A DNA stretch of 64,000 nucleotides from positions 53,373 through 117,372 of the forward strand of contig CAJXWZ010000016.1 in the NCBI GenBank assembly GCA_913062815.1, written 5' to 3'. Position 1 is the first letter of the stretch, and every line of letters starts with the position of its first letter. This stretch comes from an uncultured Colwellia sp. GTDB lineage: Bacteria > Pseudomonadota > Gammaproteobacteria > Enterobacterales > Alteromonadaceae. Made by a program: the position numbers and the translations under genes. Below, piece after piece: positions 18,463-26,901 of the stretch. The notes under the pieces are model-generated. The model was not told the origin of the DNA. It saw nothing but the letters and a program-made list of their open reading frames with translations, and did no database searches.

Positions 18463-20943
18463 TTACTGAACAACATCGCTATTTTGCACTGATATTAAAT
18501 GTCCATTAGTGCCAAAGAAGTTAGCCACTTGGCTTTGCATTTCAGCAGTAGCTGCTCCTGTCATAACAGCATCCGGAGCTTCACCTCGTGAGCCAGGACT
18601 TGGATCTAAAATCGACCCGTGATGACCAAACAAGAAACGCACTGCACCAGATATCGGTGATTCAGCATCTTGTGTGCTTGCTGAGATACTTGGCAAGCCT
18701 AACAACGCAATTGCACCTTCTGTTCCACCAAATGGTGTTGAAGAAGTTGAATTAGGAATAACTTGGTCAGGTAAGTTATCACTGCCATTACCGATTACTT
18801 CAATAAGGTGTGTAGGCGTGTTGGTGGCAGCCATCATAGCCGCATAGTTTGCAGGATCAACAGAATCGGATACCGTTTGCGCTGCAAAAGTAAACTGAGC
18901 AAAAGTACCGTTTAACTCTGCTTGTTGTTCTGCGGTCAAGGCAGAGTAAAACTCTCTATAAGCAACAACTAACTCTGATTCTGAAGCACCGTCAGGGTGT
19001 TTTTGAGCAACATAGCCTTGGAAGTCTGTAGAAGCAGAATAAGTTAAGCTTGATTTGATCACATCACCAAAACTAGCTGATTCCATTAAAAAGTTTGCCA
19101 TCATAACACCTGGCATTGCTAAAGAGTTGGTGTTTACAGCAAATAAAGGATCGACTTGTGGATCAAGTGAAGTGTTGGTTAAGGCAATAAAGTTAATACC
19201 TGTGATAGCACCTAATGAGTGACCTAAGAAATGCACATTGGTAGAATCAACCTTTATTGGGTTACCTTCAGCATGGAATCCGCCCAAGAAGTTTAAGCCT
19301 AAACGTAAACCTAATAAATCAGAAACAGACTGTCGTGCGTTATCACGCATAGTTAGTAAGCTTGCTAGATTCATATAATGGGTTGCAGATACTGTAGAAG
19401 CATTAATATCATCAATGCCATCAGGGATACCTTCAGGGCCGGTCAAATCAAATCCACGGCTGCCTCCAGATAGTAAGCCACCAAATACATTTGGATCACC
19501 ATGCAAAGGGTGGTTAATGGCGACTGTTGCAAAACCGTACAAAGAAAGAGTACCCGTAATGGCTAACATGTCTTCTTTTTTCGAGGTGATACCATGCTGC
19601 ATTATAACAACAGGCCAACCACTTGCTGGCTCAACCAAGTTAGCAGGTAAACCTAAACCGGCACGAACGGCATTGGCAATGTTTACATCCGGTGTGGTCA
19701 TTTGCACCGTGATAGCCATATCAACATTCGCTTTTGGCACTGGACTAAATTTAGTCAAATGACGTTCGCTATCAATACCTAAATCACGTAAGCCAGGATA
19801 AGCTAAGCCTTGTGCCGCAGAAATAGCCATACAAGTTCCGTCACTGACGCTAATTGGCTCTGCAGGAATTGCTTCTGGATTAGTTGCCGCCAGACCCGCT
19901 AGCATAGCACCAGAGTCACATAAACTCTTCCACCAATCATTGGTAGGGCCAAATGGATTTTCAGCTGTTGGTACGCCTAAATAATAAGGTAAAGTGATAC
20001 TGCCTTGCATAAAGTTAGCAGCAGAGTACAAAGGCACTAGCTCAGCAGGAATTTGTCCCGCTAAAATATCAGCAACAGACATACCGGTATCTTGTACACC
20101 AATTGCGGGTATACCTTGCATGGCGTTTGCAACCATAGCTGGCACATTATTAGCCATTAATGCTTTTGTGGTGGCAGATACATCAACCGTTGATTGTGTG
20201 GTAAAGGCCATTGTATATATGAGTGCATCTTTATCAGCACCAGCTGTGGCGACGGCATTCTCATAGCTATTGACTACCCCTTGCAGACCTAATTGAGCTT
20301 CGGTTGCTAAAGGGTGCGTATTAATATCTTGGCGTACCGACTCATAAGTACTAGAGCCTGCTATTGATTTACCAAGGTTATCTTTTAAATTATTTGTTAA
20401 CGCAAGAATATAAGACGTTTTTGCCTTAAGCGGTTTTACAGGAACCACAGCAATAGTGTTACCTGATGCTTGCGCTACAAAGTCTACACCAAAGGTCAGT
20501 TCACCAACTACGGTACAAGCTGCACCACGTGGCACTGTTTCACAACCAGCATCACCGCCCATCAATGCTTCAAATATTTGAATTGAAGCAGGGTTAAACA
20601 CTGAATTACCATCAAGGGCTCTGCCTGCGGGAAAGTCTAAATCAAGTACAAATGGGTTGGTAGTTGACCAACCATCAATGGCATTTAACGCTACCGTTGG
20701 ATCGGAAAAGTCGGTTGCATCATCTACTGGAATGTTTAATGTTCCATCTAAAGTATCAGTGAAAAGTAAATCATTTGGTACGGACAAGACGCCAGCAGCT
20801 GGGTCAAAGATAACTCTTGCTGAAGCGACTATCGGTGTGCCATTTTCAGCGGTATCTTTTTTTACATCTTCAATTGTCTCACTACCACAGCCACTCAAAC
20901 CCAGTGCGCTAATAATAGCAAGACTTAGAACTAACTTTTTCAT
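18463..20943 (-). CDS. volA: VolA/Pla-1-type surface lipase (lysophospholipase) lipoprotein
   Basis: Putative outer-membrane lipoprotein lipase releasing fatty acids from extracellular (lyso)phospholipids. It has a lipobox signal (LSGC, Cys19), an N-terminal domain of the bacterial virulence-factor lipase type (about residues 30-350, starting ARVIFDPAAGVLSVPNDLLF), and a C-terminal alpha/beta hydrolase with nucleophile Ser576 in GHSLG and the oxyanion-type motif VIMQHG. The 826-residue length fits VolA-like proteins. A FadR-like operator lies 204 bases upstream and fadD is two genes away, consistent with coupling of lipid hydrolysis to fatty-acid uptake and activation. The name rests on architecture, so the symbol is tentative. 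Confidence 0.85.
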   Translation of the reverse strand: MKKLVLSLAIISALGLSGCGSETIEDVKKDTAENGTPIVASARVIFDPAAGVLSVPNDLLFTDTLDGTLNIPVDDATDFSDPTVALNAIDGWSTTNPFVLDLDFPAGRALDGNSVFNPASIQIFEALMGGDAGCETVPRGAACTVVGELTFGVDFVAQASGNTIAVVPVKPLKAKTSYILALTNNLKDNLGKSIAGSSTYESVRQDINTHPLATEAQLGLQGVVNSYENAVATAGADKDALIYTMAFTTQSTVDVSATTKALMANNVPAMVANAMQGIPAIGVQDTGMSVADILAGQIPAELVPLYSAANFMQGSITLPYYLGVPTAENPFGPTNDWWKSLCDSGAMLAGLAATNPEAIPAEPISVSDGTCMAISAAQGLAYPGLRDLGIDSERHLTKFSPVPKANVDMAITVQMTTPDVNIANAVRAGLGLPANLVEPASGWPVVIMQHGITSKKEDMLAITGTLSLYGFATVAINHPLHGDPNVFGGLLSGGSRGFDLTGPEGIPDGIDDINASTVSATHYMNLASLLTMRDNARQSVSDLLGLRLGLNFLGGFHAEGNPIKVDSTNVHFLGHSLGAITGINFIALTNTSLDPQVDPLFAVNTNSLAMPGVMMANFLMESASFGDVIKSSLTYSASTDFQGYVAQKHPDGASESELVVAYREFYSALTAEQQAELNGTFAQFTFAAQTVSDSVDPANYAAMMAATNTPTHLIEVIGNGSDNLPDQVIPNSTSSTPFGGTEGAIALLGLPSISASTQDAESPISGAVRFLFGHHGSILDPSPGSRGEAPDAVMTGAATAEMQSQVANFFGTNGHLISVQNSDVVQ

Positions 20944-20995
20944 TTTATCTCCCCAAAGCCTAGTTATTGTTTTATCTTTTTATCTTTTATATGTT

Positions 20996-21065
20996 TTTCT
21001 GAATAGTTATTTTCTGAATATATGTTTTCTGAATATATGTTTTCTGAATATTTACTTTCTGAATA
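20996..21065. repeat. Five exact 15-bp-period repeats upstream of volA
   Basis: The decamer TTTCTGAATA starts at 20996, 21011, 21026, 21041 and 21056, a perfect 15-bp period with a variable 5-base filler (often TATGT). It lies 53-122 bases upstream of the volA start, within the probable 5' leader or promoter. Copy number could vary by replication slippage. Alternatively it is an array of binding sites; on the minus strand each unit reads TATTCAGAAA. Confidence 0.85.
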
Positions 21066-21146
21066 ATTGTTTCGAGTCTTTTAATACCAAATCGCGATTT
21101 ACGGTGAATATCTATCAATATTAACGTATAAGTTAATACCAAACCC

Positions 21147-21163
21147 AACTCGTTAGACCAGTT
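21147..21163. promoter_or_regulatory. FadR-like operator between volA and yciK
   Basis: On the minus strand this reads AACTGGTCTAACGAGTT, which fits the 17-bp FadR consensus (AACTGGTCNGACNNGTT) at all but one defined position. It lies 204 bases upstream of volA and 196 upstream of yciK. Sequence match is direct; regulation is inferred. Confidence 0.6.
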
Positions 21164-21358
21164 AAACTTATCGTAAGCGCTGCCAATGTGCCAGTCTTTT
21201 TTGCACTTTCGCAGATCTTTTTTAATGTTTTGTGCAAAATGTTCTACTTTTTGAACGAGATAACCTAAACGTGTGATAAAAATGCTAAATTAAGCAAGTT
21301 TTACTCGTCAATAAAAAATCTCGGTAGTAGAATACCGTTATTATTTTATCAGTAATAA

Positions 21359-22102
21359 ATGAAGATGTTTGATTACTCTATTAAAGAAAATATTTTAGCG
21401 AATAAGGTTATTTTAGTCACTGGTGCAGGTGCTGGCATTGGCAAAGAGGCTGCAATAACGTATGCAAAACTTGGTGCCACCGTTATCTTGCTTGGAAAAA
21501 CAGTTAAAAAATTAGAAAGTGTCTACGATGAAATAACTGCATCAGGGCTAGCTGAGCCTGCAATGATTCCACTTGATTTAAAAGGGGCAACTAAGCAGAA
21601 CTACATTGACATGGCTGCAACCATTGCCAGTCAATTTGGTAAGCTTGATGGCGCGTTGCTAAATGCTTCTATGTTAGGGGAACTAACGCCTTTTACTCAA
21701 ATCCATGAACAAATATTTGATGACGTGATGAAAGTAAATGTTGCTTCACAGTGTTTATTAGCACAAGCCTTAATTCCGACCCTACAATTAGCAGATAACG
21801 CATCCTTAGTATTCACTTCTTCAAGTGTAGGTAAACAAGGTCGCGCTTATTGGGGTCCTTATAGTATTTCTAAGTTTGCTATCGAAGGCATGATGCAAGT
21901 TATTGCAGATGAATATGAAAAGAGTAATTTGCGCACCAATGCCATTAATCCTGGCGCAACCAATACCAGTATGAGAGCTAGTGCATACCCCGCTGAAGAT
22001 AAAGAGAAGTTAGCTACACCCGCCGATATTATGCCGCTTTATGTTTATTTGATGTCTGACGAAAGTTTAGATGTGAATGGGCAGTCAATAAAAGCGCAAT
22101 AA
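21359..22102 (+). CDS. yciK: YciK-type short-chain dehydrogenase/reductase
   Basis: NAD(P)-dependent oxidoreductase of unknown physiological substrate. The Rossmann glycine motif TGAGAGIG is near residue 21, and the active-site pair is Tyr168-x3-Lys172 (YSISK) preceded by SSS. The segment TSSSVGKQGRAYWGPYSISKFA and the C-terminal TPADIMPLYVYLM are hallmarks of YciK rather than of generic SDRs. Length is 247 against about 252 in E. coli. E. coli yciK is adjacent to sohB; here four genes separate them. It is divergent from volA and convergent with fadD. Confidence 0.9.
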   Translation: MKMFDYSIKENILANKVILVTGAGAGIGKEAAITYAKLGATVILLGKTVKKLESVYDEITASGLAEPAMIPLDLKGATKQNYIDMAATIASQFGKLDGALLNASMLGELTPFTQIHEQIFDDVMKVNVASQCLLAQALIPTLQLADNASLVFTSSSVGKQGRAYWGPYSISKFAIEGMMQVIADEYEKSNLRTNAINPGATNTSMRASAYPAEDKEKLATPADIMPLYVYLMSDESLDVNGQSIKAQ

Positions 22103-22125
22103 ATACAAAATACGCTATTGAATTG

Positions 22126-22156
22126 TGTTACGAGTAGTATTGCACTACTCGTAACA
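22126..22156. terminator. Bidirectional hairpin between yciK and fadD
   Basis: Perfect 12-base arms tgttacgagtag (22126-22137) and its complement (22145-22156) with a 7-base loop sit between convergent stops. Only GTTT follows, so the U tract is short. Confidence 0.7.
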
Positions 22157-22172
22157 GTTTATTTTGAATAAA

Positions 22173-23843
22173 CTACCTTAACTCTCTACGTAATATTTTA
22201 CCTACATTGGTCTTAGGCAATTCATCTCTAAATTCAACCAGTTTAGGTACTTTATAGTTAGTTAAGTTATCTCGGCAATGTTTGATCAAGCTAGATTCAT
22301 CTAAATCATCTTGTTTAGCAACCACAAATATTTTGACCATTTCTCCGCTAGCCTCGTGTGGCACACCAATGGCAGCGGCTTCTAAGACCCCTTCGTGCAT
22401 CATCACAACTTCTTCAATTTCATTTGGAAAAACATTAAAACCAGAAACAATAATCATGTCTTTCTTGCGATCAACAATTTTAAAATAGCCTTGCTCATCC
22501 ATATAAGCTATGTCACCTGTTGCTAACCAACCGTCTTTAATTATTTCGGCCGTTGCTTCTTCGCGATTATAATACCCTTTCATTACCTGCGGGCCAAAAA
22601 CCCACATTTCACCCGGCTTACCTATTGGCGCTTCACTGCCATCTTCAAGCATAATTTTCACATGGGTTGAAGGAGCAGGTAAACCAATGGTACCGTTGTA
22701 GCTTTCTTGATTATAAGGACTTAAACTTACCATAGGGCAACATTCAGTTAAGCCATATCCTTCAAGCAATCGACTACCGGTAATTTTCTGCCAGCGTTCA
22801 GCTACAGGGCGCTGCACAGCCATGCCGCCACCCAAAGACATTTTCAAGGTTGAAAAATCTAAATCTTGGAAACCAGGAGTATTTAATAAACCATTGAATA
22901 AAGTATTAACCCCTGTAATCGCAGTAAAAGGATATTTACTCAGCTCTTTAATAAAAGCAGGCATATCACGAGGGTTAGTGATGAGTAAATTAGTACCACC
23001 TAAAGTAATAAAGGTTAAGCAGTTCGCGGTAAGCGCAAATATATGATAAAGCGGTAAAGCAGTGACAACCAATTCTTTACCTTCTTCAAGTAAAGGCTTA
23101 ATTGCCGCTTTAGCTTGCTCAAGGTTAGCAACCATATTTCTGTGGGTTAACATGGCGCCTTTCGACACGCCTGTGGTACCGCCAGTGTATTGCAAAAAGG
23201 CAAGATCATCGCCAGATATTTCTACCGGAGTATAAGTAAGTTCAGCACCTCTTGTTAAGGAAGCATTAAAAGGCACTGCATTTGGTAGTTTAAAGGCAGG
23301 AACCATCTTTTTCACATATTTGACTACGGCATTGACAATCTTACCTTTGACAAAGCCAAGTTGATCGCCAAGTGCAGTCATGATGACATGTTCAACTGGC
23401 GTCTTATCAATAACCTTCTCTAATGTTTGCGCAAAGTTTTCAATGATCAACATTGCTTTTGAGCCTGAATCTTTCAGCTGATGCTCTAATTCACGCGCTG
23501 TGTATAAAGGGTTCACATTAACGACTGTTAGGCCGGCTAATAAAGCACCAAACAATGCTATTGGGTACTGCAAAGTGTTCGGCACCATAATGGCGAATTT
23601 ATCGCCTTTTTTTAATCCTAAATCTTGTTGAAGATAAGCGGCAAATGCCGTTGCTTTTTTTGCCAGTTCGGCATAACTAATTTCTGCGCCCATATTTATA
23701 AATGCAGTTCTATCACTATATTGCACTGAATATTTATTAAACATGGCCACTAATGAGGGATATTTGTCGGGGTCTATATCGAATGGAACTCCAGGGGGAT
23801 AACTTTTTTCTAGCCAGATTTTTTCCACAACAGTGTTCCTCAA
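22173..23843 (-). CDS. fadD: Long-chain fatty acid-CoA ligase
   Basis: Activates imported long-chain fatty acids to acyl-CoA with ATP, at the inner membrane, for beta-oxidation. The ANL-superfamily motifs are all present: the P-loop [18 protein letters not shown], the A5 motif [29 protein letters not shown] and a C-terminal catalytic lysine motif [11 protein letters not shown]. The 556 residues match E. coli FadD (561). A FadR-like dyad lies 110 bases upstream. In E. coli fadD also neighbours tsaB and yoaA; here those two genes lie 2-5 kb further upstream on the same strand. Confidence 0.96.
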   Translation of the reverse strand: MRNTVVEKIWLEKSYPPGVPFDIDPDKYPSLVAMFNKYSVQYSDRTAFINMGAEISYAELAKKATAFAAYLQQDLGLKKGDKFAIMVPNTLQYPIALFGALLAGLTVVNVNPLYTARELEHQLKDSGSKAMLIIENFAQTLEKVIDKTPVEHVIMTALGDQLGFVKGKIVNAVVKYVKKMVPAFKLPNAVPFNASLTRGAELTYTPVEISGDDLAFLQYTGGTTGVSKGAMLTHRNMVANLEQAKAAIKPLLEEGKELVVTALPLYHIFALTANCLTFITLGGTNLLITNPRDMPAFIKELSKYPFTAITGVNTLFNGLLNTPGFQDLDFSTLKMSLGGGMAVQRPVAERWQKITGSRLLEGYGLTECCPMVSLSPYNQESYNGTIGLPAPSTHVKIMLEDGSEAPIGKPGEMWVFGPQVMKGYYNREEATAEIIKDGWLATGDIAYMDEQGYFKIVDRKKDMIIVSGFNVFPNEIEEVVMMHEGVLEAAAIGVPHEASGEMVKIFVVAKQDDLDESSLIKHCRDNLTNYKVPKLVEFRDELPKTNVGKILRRELR

Positions 23844-23952
23844 TGATGGTTATTTAGCCGCTAATTATATTGTAGCGTACAGGTTTCAATATTTTTTAAT
23901 ACTTCATATATTTTTGAAGCTTTTACTTTCTGACACTGTTTTATCAAATTTC

Positions 23953-23969
23953 AACTGATACTACCAGTT
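23953..23969. promoter_or_regulatory. FadR-like operator upstream of fadD
   Basis: A 17-bp imperfect dyad whose minus strand reads AACTGGTAGTATCAGTT. It keeps AACTGGT and the final GTT of the FadR consensus but departs at the centre. Position (110 bases before the fadD start) and the second site at 21147 support it. Confidence 0.45.
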
Positions 23970-24007
23970 AATTTTAAACGGTTGTTTGAATAACAGACGA
24001 AACTTCA

Positions 24008-24898
24008 TTATTCAGCTAAAAAATATCGAATCAATTCGGTAGTCTTTTCAGGTTGTTCCATATGAACATGATGTCCACCATCGACTTTATGACAGATAAA
24101 CTGCTCAAACAGTGGACCAAAATGTTCAATACCAGCACCCACCATATCCATGCCATTACTGCCATAAATTAACTGTACAGGACATTTGATATCACGGATA
24201 AATTGTTGTGCTTGTGTTAACGTTAATCGGTAAGGAGAAGTATTTCTTAAGCGGGTATCACTGCGCCAACTGTAACCTTGACCATCTTTTAATAAGCCAC
24301 GTTCAACCAATAACTTGGCCTGTTCATATTTAAGATCTGAAACGGCCATACGAGCCTTAATAGCTGATTCAGTATTAGGGTGTAACTTTTTTAAATTGCT
24401 TTTGCGGGCTTTGTTACTGTTCTTGTAGCGACTCAACATGCCATCGCGAAGCTGTTGTGTGGTTTGTTCCGCTTTTGCACTAATAAAACCGATAGAATCA
24501 ATTAAGGTTAATGATTTTACTTTTTCAGGGAAAGCGGCAGCAAAAGCGCTGGCTACCATGCCGCCCATTGAGTGCGCGACTATATCAACATCTTGCCATT
24601 CATTTAATTCAAAAAGTTGCAATAAATCATAGACCCAATCAATAAAGTGATAATGGGCATCTAGACTACGATGGGTTGAACATCCATGCCCAGGCCAGTC
24701 TATGGCAATTATATGTTTATCAGATAAACTTTGCTGCAAGTATGGCAACATCGGAGCAAAGCTAGCGGCATTATCTAACCAACCGTGCAAACATAAAACC
24801 ACATTATGCTTTTTTGCCGAGGCTCCGGTCGCCAGTCCTTGCAATGACATTGCCTCTAAAGAGTAACCAACTTCTGTTAGCACATTGGATGAACACAT
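24008..24898 (-). CDS. Alpha/beta hydrolase
   Basis: Serine hydrolase of unknown substrate, predicted cytoplasmic. It has the oxyanion motif CLHGWLDNAASF (about residues 36-47), the nucleophile elbow AHSMGG with Ser110, and the catalytic His in VDGGHHVHMEQP near the C terminus. I chose the ATG at 24898 because an AAGGA ribosome-binding site lies 7 bases before it. A longer frame to 24961 would overlap the upstream M50-like gene by about 53 bases. The resulting 296 residues are normal for the family. It is 10 bases downstream of the upstream gene, so probably cotranscribed. Confidence 0.85.
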   Translation of the reverse strand: MCSSNVLTEVGYSLEAMSLQGLATGASAKKHNVVLCLHGWLDNAASFAPMLPYLQQSLSDKHIIAIDWPGHGCSTHRSLDAHYHFIDWVYDLLQLFELNEWQDVDIVAHSMGGMVASAFAAAFPEKVKSLTLIDSIGFISAKAEQTTQQLRDGMLSRYKNSNKARKSNLKKLHPNTESAIKARMAVSDLKYEQAKLLVERGLLKDGQGYSWRSDTRLRNTSPYRLTLTQAQQFIRDIKCPVQLIYGSNGMDMVGAGIEHFGPLFEQFICHKVDGGHHVHMEQPEKTTELIRYFLAE

Positions 24899-24908
24899 AT
24901 AACAATCC

Positions 24909-25592
24909 TTATTTTTTAGCGGTTTTATAAAGGGAATACAAAGCCAACAGTGCAATGGCAAACCAAATTAATACCCAAACAAATTCAGGAATAAATGTCA
25001 TCGACGCTAATGCCGCACCATCCCCTATGTGACGACCATCCAATAGATATGAAGGGCTAGACAAACTATTCAATAATATGAGTAAACCAAAGAATTGCAT
25101 TAATCGCTGTAGAAAATGTATTTTCTGTAACTTAATGGTTAACAGAAATATCATTGCTAATACCGATAAAATAAACCAAGTAAGTAAGTCTCGTCCCCAA
25201 AAGACAATTGAACTAAGCAATAAAACAAATATTAATACCGAAAATGTTTGTGCTGCTCTTTGGTGACTACTCGCCAATTTATAAATACCCCAGCCCCAAA
25301 GTGTTGCTCCAGCATAACCCGAAAAGCTAATAATAAAGCTAATGCCACCTTGTGTCGTACACAGCCCTGCCCCATTAGCAAACAGTTGAATGCGCAAAAC
25401 GTTGCCACCAGTTAACAATGCCGCAATACCGTGGCTAATTTCATGAAAGTAACTTTCTAACCAATTAAACGGAATAGAAACTAGGGGCAATTGCTTAAAA
25501 ACAATGGCAGCAAAAAGTAAAAAAAAGAAATGGTACTTATGCCAAAAGCTATTTGAGCTGGTATCAGTTTTAAAAGAAGAAAGAAAAGACAT
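24909..25592 (-). CDS. M50B-like integral membrane metalloprotease
   Basis: Polytopic inner-membrane protein of 227 residues with five to six hydrophobic segments. The zinc motif HEISH is at residues 50-54 within a membrane-proximal helix (YFHEISHGIAALLTGG), and the following GGISFIISFSGYAGATLWG fits the peptidase M50B-like (PF13398) family. The C terminus ends in a membrane helix and a short Lys tail. Substrate unknown. It is directly upstream of, and likely cotranscribed with, the alpha/beta hydrolase. Confidence 0.8.
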   Translation of the reverse strand: MSFLSSFKTDTSSNSFWHKYHFFFLLFAAIVFKQLPLVSIPFNWLESYFHEISHGIAALLTGGNVLRIQLFANGAGLCTTQGGISFIISFSGYAGATLWGWGIYKLASSHQRAAQTFSVLIFVLLLSSIVFWGRDLLTWFILSVLAMIFLLTIKLQKIHFLQRLMQFFGLLILLNSLSSPSYLLDGRHIGDGAALASMTFIPEFVWVLIWFAIALLALYSLYKTAKK

Positions 25593-25645
25593 ATATACTC
25601 GATGTAAACAATGGGTGAATAAAAGATGGAAAAGCTAGAAATTAA

Positions 25646-26017
25646 CTAGGCAAACAAGTCAACACCAAGCATTTGTTGTACCGTTTCACGTTGAGCTAAG
25701 TTGCCAACCGTTTGATAACTTGCCACTGCCGTTTCATTTTTTAACGATGGCTGATCTTGACTAGCCGAAGAAGAACTTTCGTGATTAGGTTTAGAAGTTG
25801 ATAGTTGTGACGATTGAGTTTGTTCAAAAAGTGCAATGGCTTGCTCGTCAATAACAATACTTGGTTGTGCTTGATTGTTAGTTGATTGCTCTTTTTCAAC
25901 TTCAGTCGCAACCGGGCGCACTGAAGGTTTAGTTTCAGTGTTAAGCTTATTACTTGTTGTAGAGGTTGGTTGTGCCCCAAACGGTATTGAGGCGCCAACA
26001 GAACTAGAAATGTGCAT
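25646..26017 (-). CDS. Small low-complexity protein of unknown function
   Basis: A 123-residue protein rich in Ser, Gln, Thr and Glu with a disordered middle. I do not recognise it. The most ordered part is the C-terminal end, where QTVGNLAQRETVQQMLGVDL looks like a short helix plus conserved-looking tail; the N terminus is MHISSSVGASIPFG. No signal peptide or membrane segment. It lies between tsaB and the M50-like gene on the same strand. A competing frame at 25741-25998 is shorter and lacks sensible composition. Confidence 0.6.
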   Translation of the reverse strand: MHISSSVGASIPFGAQPTSTTSNKLNTETKPSVRPVATEVEKEQSTNNQAQPSIVIDEQAIALFEQTQSSQLSTSKPNHESSSSASQDQPSLKNETAVASYQTVGNLAQRETVQQMLGVDLFA

Positions 26018-26087
26018 CAGATTAATTTAGCAAACTATCATTATTTAAGCAATTATCACTTTAACAGTAACTTAAGGGTTGTTGATC

Positions 26088-26810
26088 TTATCTACCCGGC
26101 AATTTCTTCCAAGACACGGTATCACGCACATAGACAGGTTGAGCATCTTCAGCAGCGACACCTTTACCTTGTTCTAATTCAGCAATACCAATGACCAGCA
26201 TAGCTTCAGCGCTTGGAAATAATATTTCAGGTATACCTGAATTACTTTTTAAAGCAGAAATTTTGTCTTTGTATGCATCCCAGCCAGTGCCTACGCCGTA
26301 AATCGGAGTTGAAAATATTCCCTTTAAACGGTTCTTGAGTTGCTCAGGAGGCGTAACTGCCTCACCTTGCTCATCACTCAAGGTTTTCACTTGCATGATA
26401 TTATTTTCATCAAGCATAAAGTAACCGTTATAAACCTCTGACATCCGTGCATCAATAGTGGCAAATACTTGAACATTTGGTTTTTTAACTTTGCCCTGCA
26501 TAAAAGCTAGTTGGGCCATAGCTTGCAAACTAGAGACACCAACAACGGGTAAGTTTGCCGCAAAAGCTAAACCTTGCGCAACACCAACACCAATACGAAC
26601 TCCAGTAAAACTGCCAGGGCCACGACCAAAAATCAACCCATCGCATTGCGATAACCCAATACCAGCTTCTTTTAATAACTCATCAACCATAGGTAATAAT
26701 CGCAAACTATGGGATTGCGGGCACAAGTCATAACGACGATATACCTTATCATTTACTTGTAATGCAACTGAACAGGCTTCAGTTGAGGCGTCTATGGCCA
26801 AATAATTCAC
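26088..26810 (-). CDS. tsaB: tRNA threonylcarbamoyladenosine biosynthesis protein TsaB
   Basis: Partner of TsaD and TsaE in making t6A37 on ANN-decoding tRNAs. It has the ASKHA fold start MNYLAIDASTEACSVAL, the conserved GRGPGSFTGVRIG segment (about residues 62-76) and the SSLQAMA helix. At 240 residues it is normal for TsaB (E. coli 231). It follows yoaA by 91 bases on the same strand, the arrangement known from E. coli. Starts at ATG 26810. Confidence 0.95.
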   Translation of the reverse strand: MNYLAIDASTEACSVALQVNDKVYRRYDLCPQSHSLRLLPMVDELLKEAGIGLSQCDGLIFGRGPGSFTGVRIGVGVAQGLAFAANLPVVGVSSLQAMAQLAFMQGKVKKPNVQVFATIDARMSEVYNGYFMLDENNIMQVKTLSDEQGEAVTPPEQLKNRLKGIFSTPIYGVGTGWDAYKDKISALKSNSGIPEILFPSAEAMLVIGIAELEQGKGVAAEDAQPVYVRDTVSWKKLPGR

Positions 26811-26901
26811 TATTTTACCCTTAATTTGATTAAAATCTTTACATCTGAAGGCAGACTAGCAAAAGAGTGTTTATTGCCTAACACCTTCGCTAAGAACATG
26901 G

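Noticed and set aside
20657..21124. A 155-codon plus-strand frame ending in repeated FLNIC-type units
   Set aside because: It runs antisense over the volA start and through the 15-bp tandem array, whose period divisible by three creates the repeated peptide. No ribosome-binding site.
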